Assembly: GCF_004006235.1 (NCBI RefSeq)
Contig: NZ_CP034753.1
Span: 1,240,001 to 1,304,000 of the forward strand
Direction of reading: 5' to 3'
Length of the DNA stretch: 64,000 nucleotides
Source: Agromyces sp. LHK192
GTDB taxonomy: Bacteria > Actinomycetota > Actinomycetes > Actinomycetales > Microbacteriaceae
Of the stretch, positions 43,732-52,631 are shown piece after piece; the first letter of the stretch is position 1; each line of letters starts with the position of its first letter. The notes below the pieces were generated by a model, which did no database searches, had not been told where the DNA came from, and saw only the letters and a program-made list of their open reading frames with translations. Position numbers and translations under genes: made by a program.

Positions 43732-45264
43732 ATGACCCAAACGACGAACCCCCCGCCCGCCACCGCCGGCCTCGGCCACCGCAGACTCGGCGTGCCGTCC
43801 ATCACCCTCATGATCATCGCGGCGTCGGCGCCGCTCACGGTCGTCGCCGGCGGCGTGACCACGACCTTCGCGGTGACCGGCGTGATCGGCGTGCCGATCG
43901 GCTTCATCGTGCTCGCCGCTGCGCTGGCCGTCTTCGCGGTGGGCTACGCCGCGATGAGCCGCTATGTCACGAACGCGGGCGCGTTCTACGCCTACATCGC
44001 GCAGGGCATCGGCCGCCCGCTCGGTGTCGGGGCCTCGCTCGTCGCGCTCGTCGCGTACAACGCCATGCAGGTCGGCATCTACGGCCTCTTCGGATTCCAG
44101 CTGTCGATGTTCCTCGAGGCCAAGTTCGGCCTCGTCACCCCGTGGTGGTTGTGGATCTTCGCCTGCATCGTCGTCGTCGGCGTGCTCGGCGTCAACCGCG
44201 TCGACCTCTCGGCGAAGGTGCTGGGCATCCTCGTGGCACTCGAGTTCGCCGCCGTGCTGGTGTTCGACGTCGTCTCGCTGTCGGTCGCTCCCGCGGGGGT
44301 CTCGACCGCCGGGCTCGAACTCTCGAACCTGTTCGTGCCGGGTGTCGGCGCCGTGCTCTCCTTCGGCATCGCGGCGTTCATGGGCTTCGAGTCCGCGGCC
44401 ATCTACGGCGAGGAGGCCAAGGATCCCAAGCGGACCGTGGCCAGGGCCACCTACGCGGCTGTCGCGATCATCGGCGTGTTCTACGCCTTCAGCGCGTGGG
44501 CGTTCACGGTCGGCATCGGCCCGTCGCAGATCGCCGAGGCGTCTGCGACGTTCGGCCCCGACCTGATGTTCGTCTTCATGTCCGAGCACGCCCCGGTCAT
44601 CGTGAGCGACCTCATGCAGGTGCTGTTCCTGACGAGCCTGTTCGCCGCCCTCCAGTCCTTCCACAACGCCGTCGCGCGGTACCTGTACGCGCTCGGCCGC
44701 GAGGGCGTGCTGCACCGGGGGCTGGGTGCCGTCCGGGCGTCGTCGCGGGCGCCGTGGGCCGGATCGGTGGCGCAGTCGATCATCGCGCTCGTCGTCACCC
44801 TCGGATTCGTGATCGCCGGCGAGGTGCTCGGGCTCAAGCAGGACTTCGCCCCGACGGAGTTCCTCTACCCGGTGCTCACGATGTTCACGTGGCTCACGAA
44901 CACGGGTGCCATGGGTCTCGTCCTGCTGATGGGCATCATCGCGATCGCGGTGATCGGGTTCTTCCGGCGCGACCGCCGCGGCCACGGTCCCTGGCCGACC
45001 CTGATCGCACCGCTCATCTCCGCAGTGGTGCTGTTCACCGTGTTCGCGCTCATCGTGGCGAACTTCAACGTGTTGCTCGGGCAGGCCGAGACGACGCCCG
45101 CGACCTTCGTGCTCCCGGCCCTGCTCATCGTGCCGGGGATCGCTGGGGTGATCTGGGCGTACGTCATCCGCCGCCGCGACCCCGAACAGTACTCGCGCAT
45201 CGGGCACGGCATCGAGGAGGCCGAGGCGGAGGCCTTCGAGCCCGAGCTGCGCCGCGGGCTCTAG
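43732..45264 (+). CDS. APC-superfamily amino acid/amine permease
   Basis: A 510-residue protein with 12 membrane segments. The LGVPSITLMIIAASAPLTVVAGG start and GFESAAIYGEEAKDPKRTV are signatures of the APC family. The context (AraC regulator, copper amine oxidase) suggests uptake of a phenethylamine or tyramine-like substrate. A GAGGA lies 9 bases before ATG. It shares the four bases CTAG with the convergent gene, giving TAG stops on both strands. Confidence 0.9.
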   Translation: MTQTTNPPPATAGLGHRRLGVPSITLMIIAASAPLTVVAGGVTTTFAVTGVIGVPIGFIVLAAALAVFAVGYAAMSRYVTNAGAFYAYIAQGIGRPLGVGASLVALVAYNAMQVGIYGLFGFQLSMFLEAKFGLVTPWWLWIFACIVVVGVLGVNRVDLSAKVLGILVALEFAAVLVFDVVSLSVAPAGVSTAGLELSNLFVPGVGAVLSFGIAAFMGFESAAIYGEEAKDPKRTVARATYAAVAIIGVFYAFSAWAFTVGIGPSQIAEASATFGPDLMFVFMSEHAPVIVSDLMQVLFLTSLFAALQSFHNAVARYLYALGREGVLHRGLGAVRASSRAPWAGSVAQSIIALVVTLGFVIAGEVLGLKQDFAPTEFLYPVLTMFTWLTNTGAMGLVLLMGIIAIAVIGFFRRDRRGHGPWPTLIAPLISAVVLFTVFALIVANFNVLLGQAETTPATFVLPALLIVPGIAGVIWAYVIRRRDPEQYSRIGHGIEEAEAEAFEPELRRGL

Positions 45265-45905
45265 CCGACGGCGGCGAGCAGCGAGGGAACCACCATGGCG
45301 GCGAGCATGACGGTCATGCTCGCCGCCATCGCCCCGTGTCGGATGCCTCGGCGCCCGGTCCGCCAGGCGCGGAGCGCCACGACGGCCCCCGAGGCGACGA
45401 GCAGGGCCACCGCGAGGACCTGCAGCGCGAGCACCGGCCCGGCGTGGCCGTGCGGTTCCGTCGGGATCGCGGCGGCGCCATCGGCGTGGCCGAGCGCGCC
45501 GGCGACGAGCCAACCGCTCACCACGAGCGCCAGCGCGTGGTGCAGGTCGGCGTGCGCGGCGCCGGCGGCTCGGGTCGGGACGGCGCGGGCCGGCTCGGCG
45601 TGGATCGGCGCGGCGGGGGACAGGTCGGCGCGGTTCGGCACGACGCGGGACGGGTCGGCGCGGGACGGCTCGATGCGGGCGCGGTCGGCGCGGGTGCGGA
45701 TGCCGATGGCGACGCCCGCGATGCCGAGCGCGCAGGCCCAGCCGATCGCGGGGACGAGTCGATCCCCGGCGGTGTCCAGCATCGCGGCGAGCATCACGAG
45801 CGCTGCGAGGGCGTCGAGCGGCCGCACCCGGCGTCCGGCGGCGAGCGTCGCTGCGGCGCCGATCACGGCGCAGGTCAGCATCGCTGCGTGTGCGAGTTCG
45901 CCCAT
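45261..45905 (-). CDS. DUF5134-like membrane protein
   Basis: A 214-residue protein with about six membrane segments and His/Met-rich helices (GELAHAAML, DLHHALALVV, RHGAMAASMTVMLAAM). It resembles the DUF5134 type. An unusual middle loop, residues about 70-110, is encoded by eight 15-base repeats. Its place beside a copper amine oxidase and its His/Met content suggest a metal-linked role, which is inference. Good GGAGGA before ATG. Confidence 0.72.
   Translation of the reverse strand: MGELAHAAMLTCAVIGAAATLAAGRRVRPLDALAALVMLAAMLDTAGDRLVPAIGWACALGIAGVAIGIRTRADRARIEPSRADPSRVVPNRADLSPAAPIHAEPARAVPTRAAGAAHADLHHALALVVSGWLVAGALGHADGAAAIPTEPHGHAGPVLALQVLAVALLVASGAVVALRAWRTGRRGIRHGAMAASMTVMLAAMVVPSLLAAVG
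45571..45690 (+). repeat. 15-base degenerate tandem repeat inside the DUF5134-like gene
   Basis: Eight units related to CGGGACGGGTCGGCG fill 45571-45690. On the coding (minus) strand they give pentapeptides such as PSRAD, PSRVV, PNRAD, PARAV and PTRAA in a cytoplasmic or outside loop. Confidence 0.85.
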
Positions 45906-45943
45906 TCCGTCCTCCGAAGCTTCCCTGGTCCGGTGAGTGCGGC

Positions 45944-45949
45944 TATATT
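45944..45949 (+). promoter_or_regulatory. -10 box of the copper amine oxidase gene
   Basis: TATATT with a weak TTCCCT 17 bases upstream. The predicted start lies in the shared operator-like motif at 45951-45966. Confidence 0.5.
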
Positions 45950-45950
45950 A

Positions 45951-45966
45951 CTCGACAAACGTAGAG
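45951..45966 (+). promoter_or_regulatory. Candidate operator, copy 2 (amine oxidase)
   Basis: CTCGACAAACGTAGAG, 14 of 16 identical to the site in the AraC/permease gap. It overlaps the predicted transcription start. Confidence 0.5.
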
Positions 45967-45980
45967 AAAAAAGGTGTCAC

Positions 45981-48011
45981 ATGACGACGACGATGTCCCA
46001 GACCGACCCGCTCGGCGGTCTCGCCGCCGAGACCGACCCGCTGCGCGGTCTCACCGCCGACGAGATCGACCTCGCCCGCGAGATCCTCCAGGAGCGAGGG
46101 CTGCTCGCCGAGCAGACCCGCTTCGTCTACGTCGGACTCGACGAACCCGCGAAGGCCGACGTGCTGGCGGGCGCCGACTCGCCACGAATCGTCCGTGCGC
46201 TCGTGCTCGACCGGGCGACCGGCGACGCCGCCGACCATCGGATCGCCCTCGCCGATCGAGCGGTGGCCACGACCGTGATCGACGGTGCCTCCGGCCAGGT
46301 GCCGATCCTCGACGTCGAGTTCGAGGCGATCTACGACCTCCTCGGCGCCGAACCCGAGTGGAATGCCGCCCTCGCAAAGCGCGGCATCACGCACGAGCAG
46401 GTCGCCCTCGCGCCGCTCTCCGCCGGGAACTACGGCTTCGAGGCCGAACGCGGGCGGCGGGTCATCCGGGTCCTCGCGTTCATGCGCGAGCACGAACAGG
46501 ACCACTGCTGGGCCCACCCGGTCGACGGGCTGTGCGCCTACGTCGACATGATCGAGGGCCGCATGTTCGAACTCGTCGACCACCGCGTGTACGACATCCC
46601 GGCCGAAGGCGGGAACTTCGACGACCCCGCCGTGCAGGGCGCGCCGCTCGACACGCTCAAGCCCATCGAGATCACGCAGCCCCAGGGTCCGAGCTTCACC
46701 GTCGACGGCGATCGCGTGAGCTGGGCGAACTGGCGGTTCTCACTGGCCTTCGACGCCCGCGAGGGCCTCGTGCTGCGTCGCATCCGATACGTCGACGCCG
46801 ACCGGGGCGGCGTGGAGCGCGACATCGTCTACCGCGCCTCGATCGCCGAGATGGTCGTGCCATACGGCGACCCGTCGCCGTCGAGGTTCTGGCAGAACTA
46901 CTTCGACACGGGCGAGTACGTCTTCGGCCGCTACGCGAACTCGCTCAAGCTCGGATGCGACTGCCTCGGCGAGATCCGCTACTTCGACGCGACGATCGCC
47001 GACGAGTTCGGGCACCCGCGGGTCATCCCGAACGCGATCTGCATGCACGAGGAGGACTACGGCACCCTCTGGAAGCACACCGACATCTACACCGGCTCCA
47101 ACGAGGTGCGGCGCCAGCGCCGGCTCGTGATCAGCTTCTTCACGACCGTCGGCAACTACGACTACGGGTTCTACTGGTACCTCTACCTCGACGGCACGAT
47201 CGAGTGCGAGGCGAAGCTCACGGGCGTGCTCTTCACCTCCGCCTACGACGCCGAGGCGGGCGACCACGCCGGCGAGGTCGCGCCCGGACTCGGGGCGCCG
47301 TACCACCAGCACCTCTTCAGCGCCCGCCTCGACATGATGGTCGACGGCATCGCGAACGCGGTCGACGAGGTCGACGCGGCGCGCGTGCCGATGGGGGAGG
47401 GCAACGCCTACGGGAACGCGTTCACCAAGCGCACCACGCGGCTGCGAACGGAGGGGGAGGGCGCACGCCACGCCGACCCGGTCGCCGGACGCACCTGGCA
47501 CATCGTCAACACCGAGCGCACGAACCGGCTCGGACGGCCCGTCGGCTACGAACTCATCGCCCAGGGCGCCCCGACCCTGCTCGCCGACCCGGACTCCGTC
47601 ATCGCACAGCGCGCCGCGTTCACGCGCAACCACCTCTGGGTGACCCGGTACGACGCCACGGAGCGCTACCCCGCCGGCGACCTCGTGAACCAGCATCCCG
47701 GCGGCGACGGCCTGCCCCGGTTCTCGGCCGCGGACCGCTCGATCGACGGCGACGACATCGTGCTCTGGCACACCTTCGGGCCCACCCACTTCCCGCGTCC
47801 CGAGGACTGGCCGGTCATGCCCGTCGACACGGCGAAGTTCACGCTCAAGCCCTACGGCTTCTTCGACCGCAACCCGACGCTGAACGTGCCGTCCACGGCC
47901 GCGGCGGGCGCGTCCTGCCACAGCGACGCGGCGGGCGCACCAGCGGGCGACACGGCGGGCGGATGCCGCTGCGGCGCCGGCGCGTGCGGGTGCGAGGGGC
48001 ACGCCCACTGA
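45981..48011 (+). CDS. Copper amine oxidase (primary amine oxidase)
   Basis: A 676-residue enzyme oxidising primary amines to aldehydes with release of ammonia and hydrogen peroxide. The topaquinone precursor is Tyr393 in TVGNYDYGFYW. Copper ligands are His442 and His444 (YHQH) and His603 (GPTHFPRPEDWPVMP). The catalytic Asp lies in NYFDTGEYVFG. The C-terminus carries an extra tail with five Cys and three His (GGCRCGAGACGCEGHAH) not usual in the family. AAAGGTG precedes ATG; no signal peptide, so probably cytoplasmic. Likely substrates: tyramine, phenethylamine, dopamine. Confidence 0.95.
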   Translation: MTTTMSQTDPLGGLAAETDPLRGLTADEIDLAREILQERGLLAEQTRFVYVGLDEPAKADVLAGADSPRIVRALVLDRATGDAADHRIALADRAVATTVIDGASGQVPILDVEFEAIYDLLGAEPEWNAALAKRGITHEQVALAPLSAGNYGFEAERGRRVIRVLAFMREHEQDHCWAHPVDGLCAYVDMIEGRMFELVDHRVYDIPAEGGNFDDPAVQGAPLDTLKPIEITQPQGPSFTVDGDRVSWANWRFSLAFDAREGLVLRRIRYVDADRGGVERDIVYRASIAEMVVPYGDPSPSRFWQNYFDTGEYVFGRYANSLKLGCDCLGEIRYFDATIADEFGHPRVIPNAICMHEEDYGTLWKHTDIYTGSNEVRRQRRLVISFFTTVGNYDYGFYWYLYLDGTIECEAKLTGVLFTSAYDAEAGDHAGEVAPGLGAPYHQHLFSARLDMMVDGIANAVDEVDAARVPMGEGNAYGNAFTKRTTRLRTEGEGARHADPVAGRTWHIVNTERTNRLGRPVGYELIAQGAPTLLADPDSVIAQRAAFTRNHLWVTRYDATERYPAGDLVNQHPGGDGLPRFSAADRSIDGDDIVLWHTFGPTHFPRPEDWPVMPVDTAKFTLKPYGFFDRNPTLNVPSTAAAGASCHSDAAGAPAGDTAGGCRCGAGACGCEGHAH

Positions 48012-48035
48012 CGGGGCGCGTGAGAGTGCTCCGTG

Positions 48036-48068
48036 CGACGGGCGGATGCTTCCGGCATCCGCCCGTCG
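48036..48068. terminator. Hairpin between convergent amine oxidase and TetR genes
   Basis: CGACGGGCGGATGC (48036-48049) pairs with GCATCCGCCCGTCG (48055-48068) around TTCCG. It ends two bases before the TetR stop and contains the inverted GGATGC/GCATCC core. Confidence 0.8.
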
Positions 48069-48069
48069 T

Positions 48070-48657
48070 TCAGCGAAGCAGGTCGAGGTAGCCGTCGAGC
48101 ATGCGCTCGAGCCGGTCGGGCGCGGCGCTGCCCGGGAGCACCACGGCGACCACCTGGACACCGTCGGCCATCGTCATGAGATGGTCGGTCGCGACCGCGA
48201 TGTCGACCCCGTCGCCGAGCTCGCCGAGCTCGCGCGCACGTTCGAGGTGCGAGGCGATCTCCACGCGCCAGGCATCCATCGTCCGCTCGTGCAGCGCGAG
48301 CAGCTCGGGTTCGTTCGCCGCGTACTCCCAGAACGGGATGACGATGCGGGCCTCGAGGATCCGCTCGTCGTCGAGCGGGAAGATCTGCAGCATCAGCGCG
48401 CGCAGCGCCGCCAGGCCCTCGAGGTCCGCCCGGGCCGCCGCGAATCGCGCGTTCGTCGCGGAGTACACGTGCTCGAAGGTCGCCCCGATGAGCTCCTCCT
48501 TGTTGCGGAAGTAGGGGAACAGCCCGCCGTTCGCAGAACCCGCCGCGCGCGCGATCTCGCGCATCGTCGTCGCGCGGAAGCCCTTCTCCGCGATGAGCCG
48601 CCAGGTCGCGTGCACGATCCGCAGTCGACGTTCGTCGTGGTCGACGATCTTCGGCAT
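48070..48657 (-). CDS. TetR/AcrR-family regulator
   Basis: A 195-residue regulator. The N-terminal HTH covers residues about 10-55 (RIVHATWRLIAEKGFRATTMREIARAAGSANGGLFPYFRNKEELI), and the C-terminal ligand domain has WEYAANEPELLALHERTMDAW. ATG follows GGGAGGGGA. A TACGCGTA palindrome over its -10 box suggests autoregulation. It probably controls part of the amine pathway; ligand unknown. Confidence 0.9.
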   Translation of the reverse strand: MPKIVDHDERRLRIVHATWRLIAEKGFRATTMREIARAAGSANGGLFPYFRNKEELIGATFEHVYSATNARFAAARADLEGLAALRALMLQIFPLDDERILEARIVIPFWEYAANEPELLALHERTMDAWRVEIASHLERARELGELGDGVDIAVATDHLMTMADGVQVVAVVLPGSAAPDRLERMLDGYLDLLR

Positions 48658-48713
48658 GCTCCCCTCCCGCGGCACCGCGGCGCTCCATCGTGGGCGGAGC
48701 GGCGCCGCCGTCC

Positions 48714-48725
48714 ACGATACGCGTA
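48714..48725 (-). promoter_or_regulatory. TetR promoter with palindromic operator candidate
   Basis: TACGCGTA (48718-48725) is a perfect palindrome overlapping TATCGT (48719-48714), a -10-like box for the TetR gene. Confidence 0.4.
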
Positions 48726-48780
48726 CGGCGGAGGGCCGGGAGCGCGTGCCCCCGGCCCTCCGATGTCGCGCCGGACGCGA

Positions 48781-50214
48781 TCAGCCGTTGATCACCTGCG
48801 GCACGCCGAGCGCCTTGAGACCCTCGACCCCGAACTCCAGGCCGTACCCCGACTGCTTCGCGCCGCCGAACGGCACCATCGGGTGGATCGCCCCGTGCGC
48901 GTTGATCCAGACCGTACCCGCCTCGAGCCGGGCTGCGACCCGGCGCGCCTCGACGAGGTCGGACGACCAGACGGATGCCCCGAGCCCGACGTCGACGCTG
49001 TTCGCGAGGGCGACCGCCTCGTCGACGTCGTGGTAGCGGACGATCGGCAGCGCCGGACCGAACTGCTCCTCCTGCACGAGGCCGAGGTCGTGGTCGGCCA
49101 CCTCGACCAGGGTCGTCGGGTAGAAGTTGCCGGGGCCGTCGCGGTCGGGGTCGCCGCCGACCAGCACGTTCGCGCCGGCGCGCTTCGCCGCCTCGACGAG
49201 GCGGTCGACGATCTCGAACTGCTGCCGGTTCTGCAGCGGCCCGAGCACGTTCTGCTCGTCGAGGCCGACTCCCATGGGCATGGCGCGGGCGACGTCGGCC
49301 AGGGCCTCGACCACCGCGTCGTAGACGTCGTCGTGGACGTAGAGGCGCTTGAGCGCGGCGCAGGTCTGGCCGGTGTTGATGAACGCGCCCCAGAACAGGC
49401 CCTCGGCGATCGCCGAAGGGTCGACGTCCGGGAGCACGATGCCGGCGTCGTTGCCGCCGAGTTCGAGGGTCAGCCGCTTCACGGTGTCGGCCGAGGACCG
49501 GATGATCGCCTTGCCCGTCGACGTGGAGCCGGTGAACATCACCTTGCCGATCGACGGGTGCGCCGCGAGCGCGGCGCCGACCTCGCGACCGCCGCTGACG
49601 ATCTCGAGCACACCGGCGGGCAGCACGGTGTTCAGGACTTCGACCAGCGCGAGGACGCTGAGCGGGGTGTACTCCGAGGGCTTCACCACGACGGTGTTGC
49701 CCATCCGGAGCGCCGGGCCGATCTGCCAGACGGTGATCATCTGCGGCCAGTTCCACGGTCCGATCGCGCCGACCACGCCGATCGGCCGGTAGTGCAGTTC
49801 GGCGTGCACGTCGCCGTCGTCGAGGATCACCTCGGCCTCCAGGGGGGTGGCGGCGGCGGCCCGCAGCCATCCGGACGCCCCGCCGACCTCGAACCGTGCG
49901 TTCGGGCCGTTCAGGGGCTTGCCCTGCTCACGCGAGAGGATCCGCGCGAGGGCCTCGGCCGAGGCGTCGATCGCATCGGCGGCCTCCAGCAGCACCGCGC
50001 TGCGACGCTCGTGGCCGAGCGCCGCCCATGCCGGCTGCGCGGCCGCCGCGCGGGCGACGGCGGCCTCGAGGTCGTCGAGGCCGTGGACCGGCGCGTGGCC
50101 GACGAGCTGCCCGGTCGCGGGGTCGAGGATCTCGCGGCGCTCGCCGCCGGTCGGCGTGATCCGCTCGAGCAGGTCGTCCTGCGTCTGGTCGAGCGTCGGG
50201 GTCGGGCTGTTCAT
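48781..50214 (-). CDS. Aldehyde dehydrogenase (aryl-acetaldehyde type)
   Basis: A 477-residue NAD(P)-dependent enzyme. Visible: GPWNWPQMITVWQIGPAL, KPSEYTPLS, FTGSTSTGKAI, catalytic Glu in LTLELGGNDAG, nucleophile Cys in NTGQTCAALKRLYV, and EEQFGPALPIVRY. Standing next to the copper amine oxidase, it most likely oxidises the resulting phenyl- or hydroxyphenylacetaldehyde to the arylacetate, as FeaB/PadA does. ATG follows GTGGAGGTG. A -10-like TACCGT lies about 30 bases upstream. Confidence 0.9.
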   Translation of the reverse strand: MNSPTPTLDQTQDDLLERITPTGGERREILDPATGQLVGHAPVHGLDDLEAAVARAAAAQPAWAALGHERRSAVLLEAADAIDASAEALARILSREQGKPLNGPNARFEVGGASGWLRAAAATPLEAEVILDDGDVHAELHYRPIGVVGAIGPWNWPQMITVWQIGPALRMGNTVVVKPSEYTPLSVLALVEVLNTVLPAGVLEIVSGGREVGAALAAHPSIGKVMFTGSTSTGKAIIRSSADTVKRLTLELGGNDAGIVLPDVDPSAIAEGLFWGAFINTGQTCAALKRLYVHDDVYDAVVEALADVARAMPMGVGLDEQNVLGPLQNRQQFEIVDRLVEAAKRAGANVLVGGDPDRDGPGNFYPTTLVEVADHDLGLVQEEQFGPALPIVRYHDVDEAVALANSVDVGLGASVWSSDLVEARRVAARLEAGTVWINAHGAIHPMVPFGGAKQSGYGLEFGVEGLKALGVPQVING

Positions 50215-50367
50215 GGCACCTCCACGGTGAGTCGGACTCCCACGGTAGGCAGGGACGCCGTGCGGCTCCTTGCCTCCTGGCGCGGTGCGGTTGACGCAGC
50301 GCGCACGCACTCGGCGGCGGCATCCGTCCGTTCTCCACAGGCGTCTCGCGGCCGTTCATCGGGCCCA

Positions 50368-50373
50368 TAGGCT
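50368..50373 (+). promoter_or_regulatory. -10 box of the lipoprotein gene
   Basis: TAGGCT in the 278-base gap between divergent genes, predicting a leader of about 110 bases that contains no other feature I can identify. Confidence 0.4.
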
Positions 50374-50492
50374 GACCGGAACCCCCTCCGACATCGGCGT
50401 CCGGTCGCGCCCTGCACCGGCGCGCCCGGAATCGTGCTGCGTCGCGGGGGAGGCCGCCGGCAGAGGCCCGGCCGCACCGAACAGGAGACCTC

Positions 50493-51182
50493 GTGAAGAA
50501 GCAGATCCAGATCGCCGCGCTCGCGCTGCTCGCAGCCGGCTCGCTCGCGCTCACCGCGTGCACCGGCCCCGACCTCTCGAACGCGAAGCGTCTCGACGCG
50601 CCCGCCGAGGAGACCGCGGCCGCCGAGCCCGCCGGCACCGAGGCGGAAGCGGCCGACGAGGAGGGATCGTCGGCGGGTGCCGCCGTCGAGGGCGAACTGC
50701 TCCAGCCGGGGCAGACCGTTGCGCTCGGCCAGTGGGGCACCTACGAGTACGAGAGCTACGACGGCCGCAAGGCGGTGCTCAACACCAAGCTCGTCAGCAT
50801 CGAGCCGGCGACGCAGGCGCAGGTCGACTTCCTCGTCGCCGAGATCCCCGAACTGGCGGACTACGAGGTCACGCTCATCCGCTACCAGCAGCAGAAGGTC
50901 TCGGGCGACGACATCACGTACGACGCGAACTACACCGACTTCCGTCCGGCCGACGTCACCGGCGCCCAGGCGCAGGAGGTCAGCGTGATCGGCTGGGACG
51001 AGTGCGCGAGCGAGTCGTTCACCGAGGAGTTCGGGGCGGGCGCCGTGATCGACCAGTGCGTGGTCGGTGCGAAGCTGCCCAGCTCCGAGGCCATCGGCGG
51101 CATGATCTGGACGGGCAACAGCTCGGCCGACGAGAACCCGTTCAGCGAGTACGACGGCCAGCCGGTCTTCTTCAAGGGCTGA
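50493..51182 (+). CDS. Predicted lipoprotein of unknown function
   Basis: A 229-residue protein with a lipobox (SLALTAC, Cys23) and an acidic Glu/Ala linker (about 35-65). A globular domain follows (WGTYEYESYDGRKAVLN, LIRYQQQKVSGDDITYDANYTDFRP, CASESFTEEFGAGAVIDQC), where two Cys may pair. No family is recognised. GTG start behind AGGAGA. It is alone on this strand inside the catabolic island, so a link to it is not shown. Confidence 0.8.
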   Translation: MKKQIQIAALALLAAGSLALTACTGPDLSNAKRLDAPAEETAAAEPAGTEAEAADEEGSSAGAAVEGELLQPGQTVALGQWGTYEYESYDGRKAVLNTKLVSIEPATQAQVDFLVAEIPELADYEVTLIRYQQQKVSGDDITYDANYTDFRPADVTGAQAQEVSVIGWDECASESFTEEFGAGAVIDQCVVGAKLPSSEAIGGMIWTGNSSADENPFSEYDGQPVFFKG

Positions 51183-51395
51183 GCCCGACCCGACCGCGCC
51201 GGGCAGCCGCCGTTCTCCGGTATCCCGCAACGACTCGCCGCGGGGTACGCCCACGTCTCGTTCACCCACCGCCAGGTGCTGCACGACTGGGATTCGGTCG
51301 AGGCGACCGTCCGCATGCTCATGCCCCGCGGTGAGCACCTGTGGCAGCCCGCGGCCCGACCGAACTCCGGAACATTGCGGCGACGCGCCGGGTGA
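51183..51395 (+). pseudogene. Possible gene remnant
   Basis: Directly after the lipoprotein stop, and in the same frame, 70 codons stay open. The stretch PPFSGIPQRLAAGYAHVSF, then THRQVLHDWDSVEATVRML, reads like the C-terminal end of a folded enzyme. There is no start codon or ribosome site. It could be a decayed gene end or chance. The remaining bases to 51487 show nothing. Confidence 0.3.
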
Positions 51396-51487
51396 CCGCG
51401 GGGTCGGGCCGGTGTGCCGCTCGCGGCATCCGGAGTTCGGCCGGGGAGGCGGTGGGGACCGTGTGGGTGGGGCGGAACCGAAGGGAG

Positions 51488-52630
51488 CTACAGCGTGTTG
51501 CCGAGCTTGAAGCCCTGCTCCTCGTCGCCCCTGCGCGTGTACGAGAAGCCGTCGGCGCCGATCGTGACCTCCATCTCGGAGTCGTCGGTGCGCGCGACCA
51601 CGGGCTGCGGGTCGCCGTCGAGGTCGAGCACCAGAGAGGCATCCGTGTACCAGGAAGGCACGACCGGGTTGCCCCACCAGTCGCGACGCTGGTTGTCGTG
51701 CACGTCCCACGTGACGACCGGGTTGTCGGGGTCGCCCGTGTAGTAGTCCTGCGTGTACACCTCGACTCGGTGGCCGTCGGGGTCGCGCAGGTACAGGTAG
51801 AACGCGTTCGACACGCCGTGGCGGCCGGGTCCGCGCTCGATCGCGTCGGAGCGGCGCAGCGCGCCCAGCTTGTCGCAGATCGCGAGGATGTTGTGCTTCT
51901 CGTGCGTGGCGAAGCAGACGTGGTGCATGCGCGGGCCGTCGCCGCCGGTCATGGCGGTGTCGTGCACGGTGGGCTTGCGGCGCATCCACGCCGCATAGAT
52001 CGTGCCCTCCTCGTCCTGGATGTCCTCGGTCACGCGGAACCCGAGGTCCTGCATGTGCTTCACCGCGCGCGGCACGTCGGGCGTGACCTGGTTGAAGTGG
52101 TCGAGGCGCACGAGCTCGCCGGGAACGTGCAGGTCGTAGCGCCACGACATGCGCTCGACGTGGTCGACGTGGTGGAAGAACTCGAGCGGGAAGCCGAGCG
52201 GGTCCTCGACGCGCACCGAGTCGCCGATGCCCGTGGTGAAGCCCTCGGGGCGGCGCTCGACGCGGCATCCGAGCTCCGTGTAGAAGGCGACGGCCCGGTC
52301 GAGGTCCTCGGGTTCGCGCACCCGGTACGAGAAGGCGGCGACTGCGGCCAGGTCGCCGCGCCGAAGTACGAGGTTGTGGTGGATGAACTCCTCGGTCGAA
52401 CGCAGGTAGATCGCGGTGTCGGTCTCCTCGGTGACGTAGAGGCCGAGCACGTCGACGTAGAACTGGCGCGAGGCGGCGAGGTCGGTGACGACGAGTTCCA
52501 TGTACGCGCAGCGCAGGATGTCGGGTGCCGGCGACGTGGGCGTCGGCACCGGGTTCGAGGTCTCGATCGGAGCCTCCTGGCTCACATAGAACCCGGACGA
52601 GGTCAGGGTCATGTCATCGCGGCTGGTCAT
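51488..52630 (-). CDS. hpaD: Homoprotocatechuate (3,4-dihydroxyphenylacetate) 2,3-dioxygenase
   Basis: A 380-residue type I extradiol dioxygenase opening the ring of homoprotocatechuate. With a constant offset of 23, every active-site residue I recall for the Brevibacterium fuscum enzyme is present: metal ligands His178, His237, Glu290 (there 155, 214, 267), acid-base His223 (200), Tyr280 (257), Asn180 (157) and Trp215 (192). It cannot be told whether Fe or Mn is bound. ATG at 52630 lies one base after the hpaE stop. Confidence 0.95.
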   Translation of the reverse strand: MTSRDDMTLTSSGFYVSQEAPIETSNPVPTPTSPAPDILRCAYMELVVTDLAASRQFYVDVLGLYVTEETDTAIYLRSTEEFIHHNLVLRRGDLAAVAAFSYRVREPEDLDRAVAFYTELGCRVERRPEGFTTGIGDSVRVEDPLGFPLEFFHHVDHVERMSWRYDLHVPGELVRLDHFNQVTPDVPRAVKHMQDLGFRVTEDIQDEEGTIYAAWMRRKPTVHDTAMTGGDGPRMHHVCFATHEKHNILAICDKLGALRRSDAIERGPGRHGVSNAFYLYLRDPDGHRVEVYTQDYYTGDPDNPVVTWDVHDNQRRDWWGNPVVPSWYTDASLVLDLDGDPQPVVARTDDSEMEVTIGADGFSYTRRGDEEQGFKLGNTL

Positions 52631-52631
52631 G

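Noticed and set aside
38974..45513. A 2179-codon open frame on the minus strand
   Set aside because: It runs antisense to five well-supported genes and a tRNA, has arginine-rich low-complexity sequence, and exists only because GC-rich codons leave few stops in the opposite frame.
44142..45980. Long upstream extension of the amine oxidase reading frame
   Set aside because: It overlaps the permease in another frame. The ATG at 45981 has a ribosome site and gives the normal family N-terminus.
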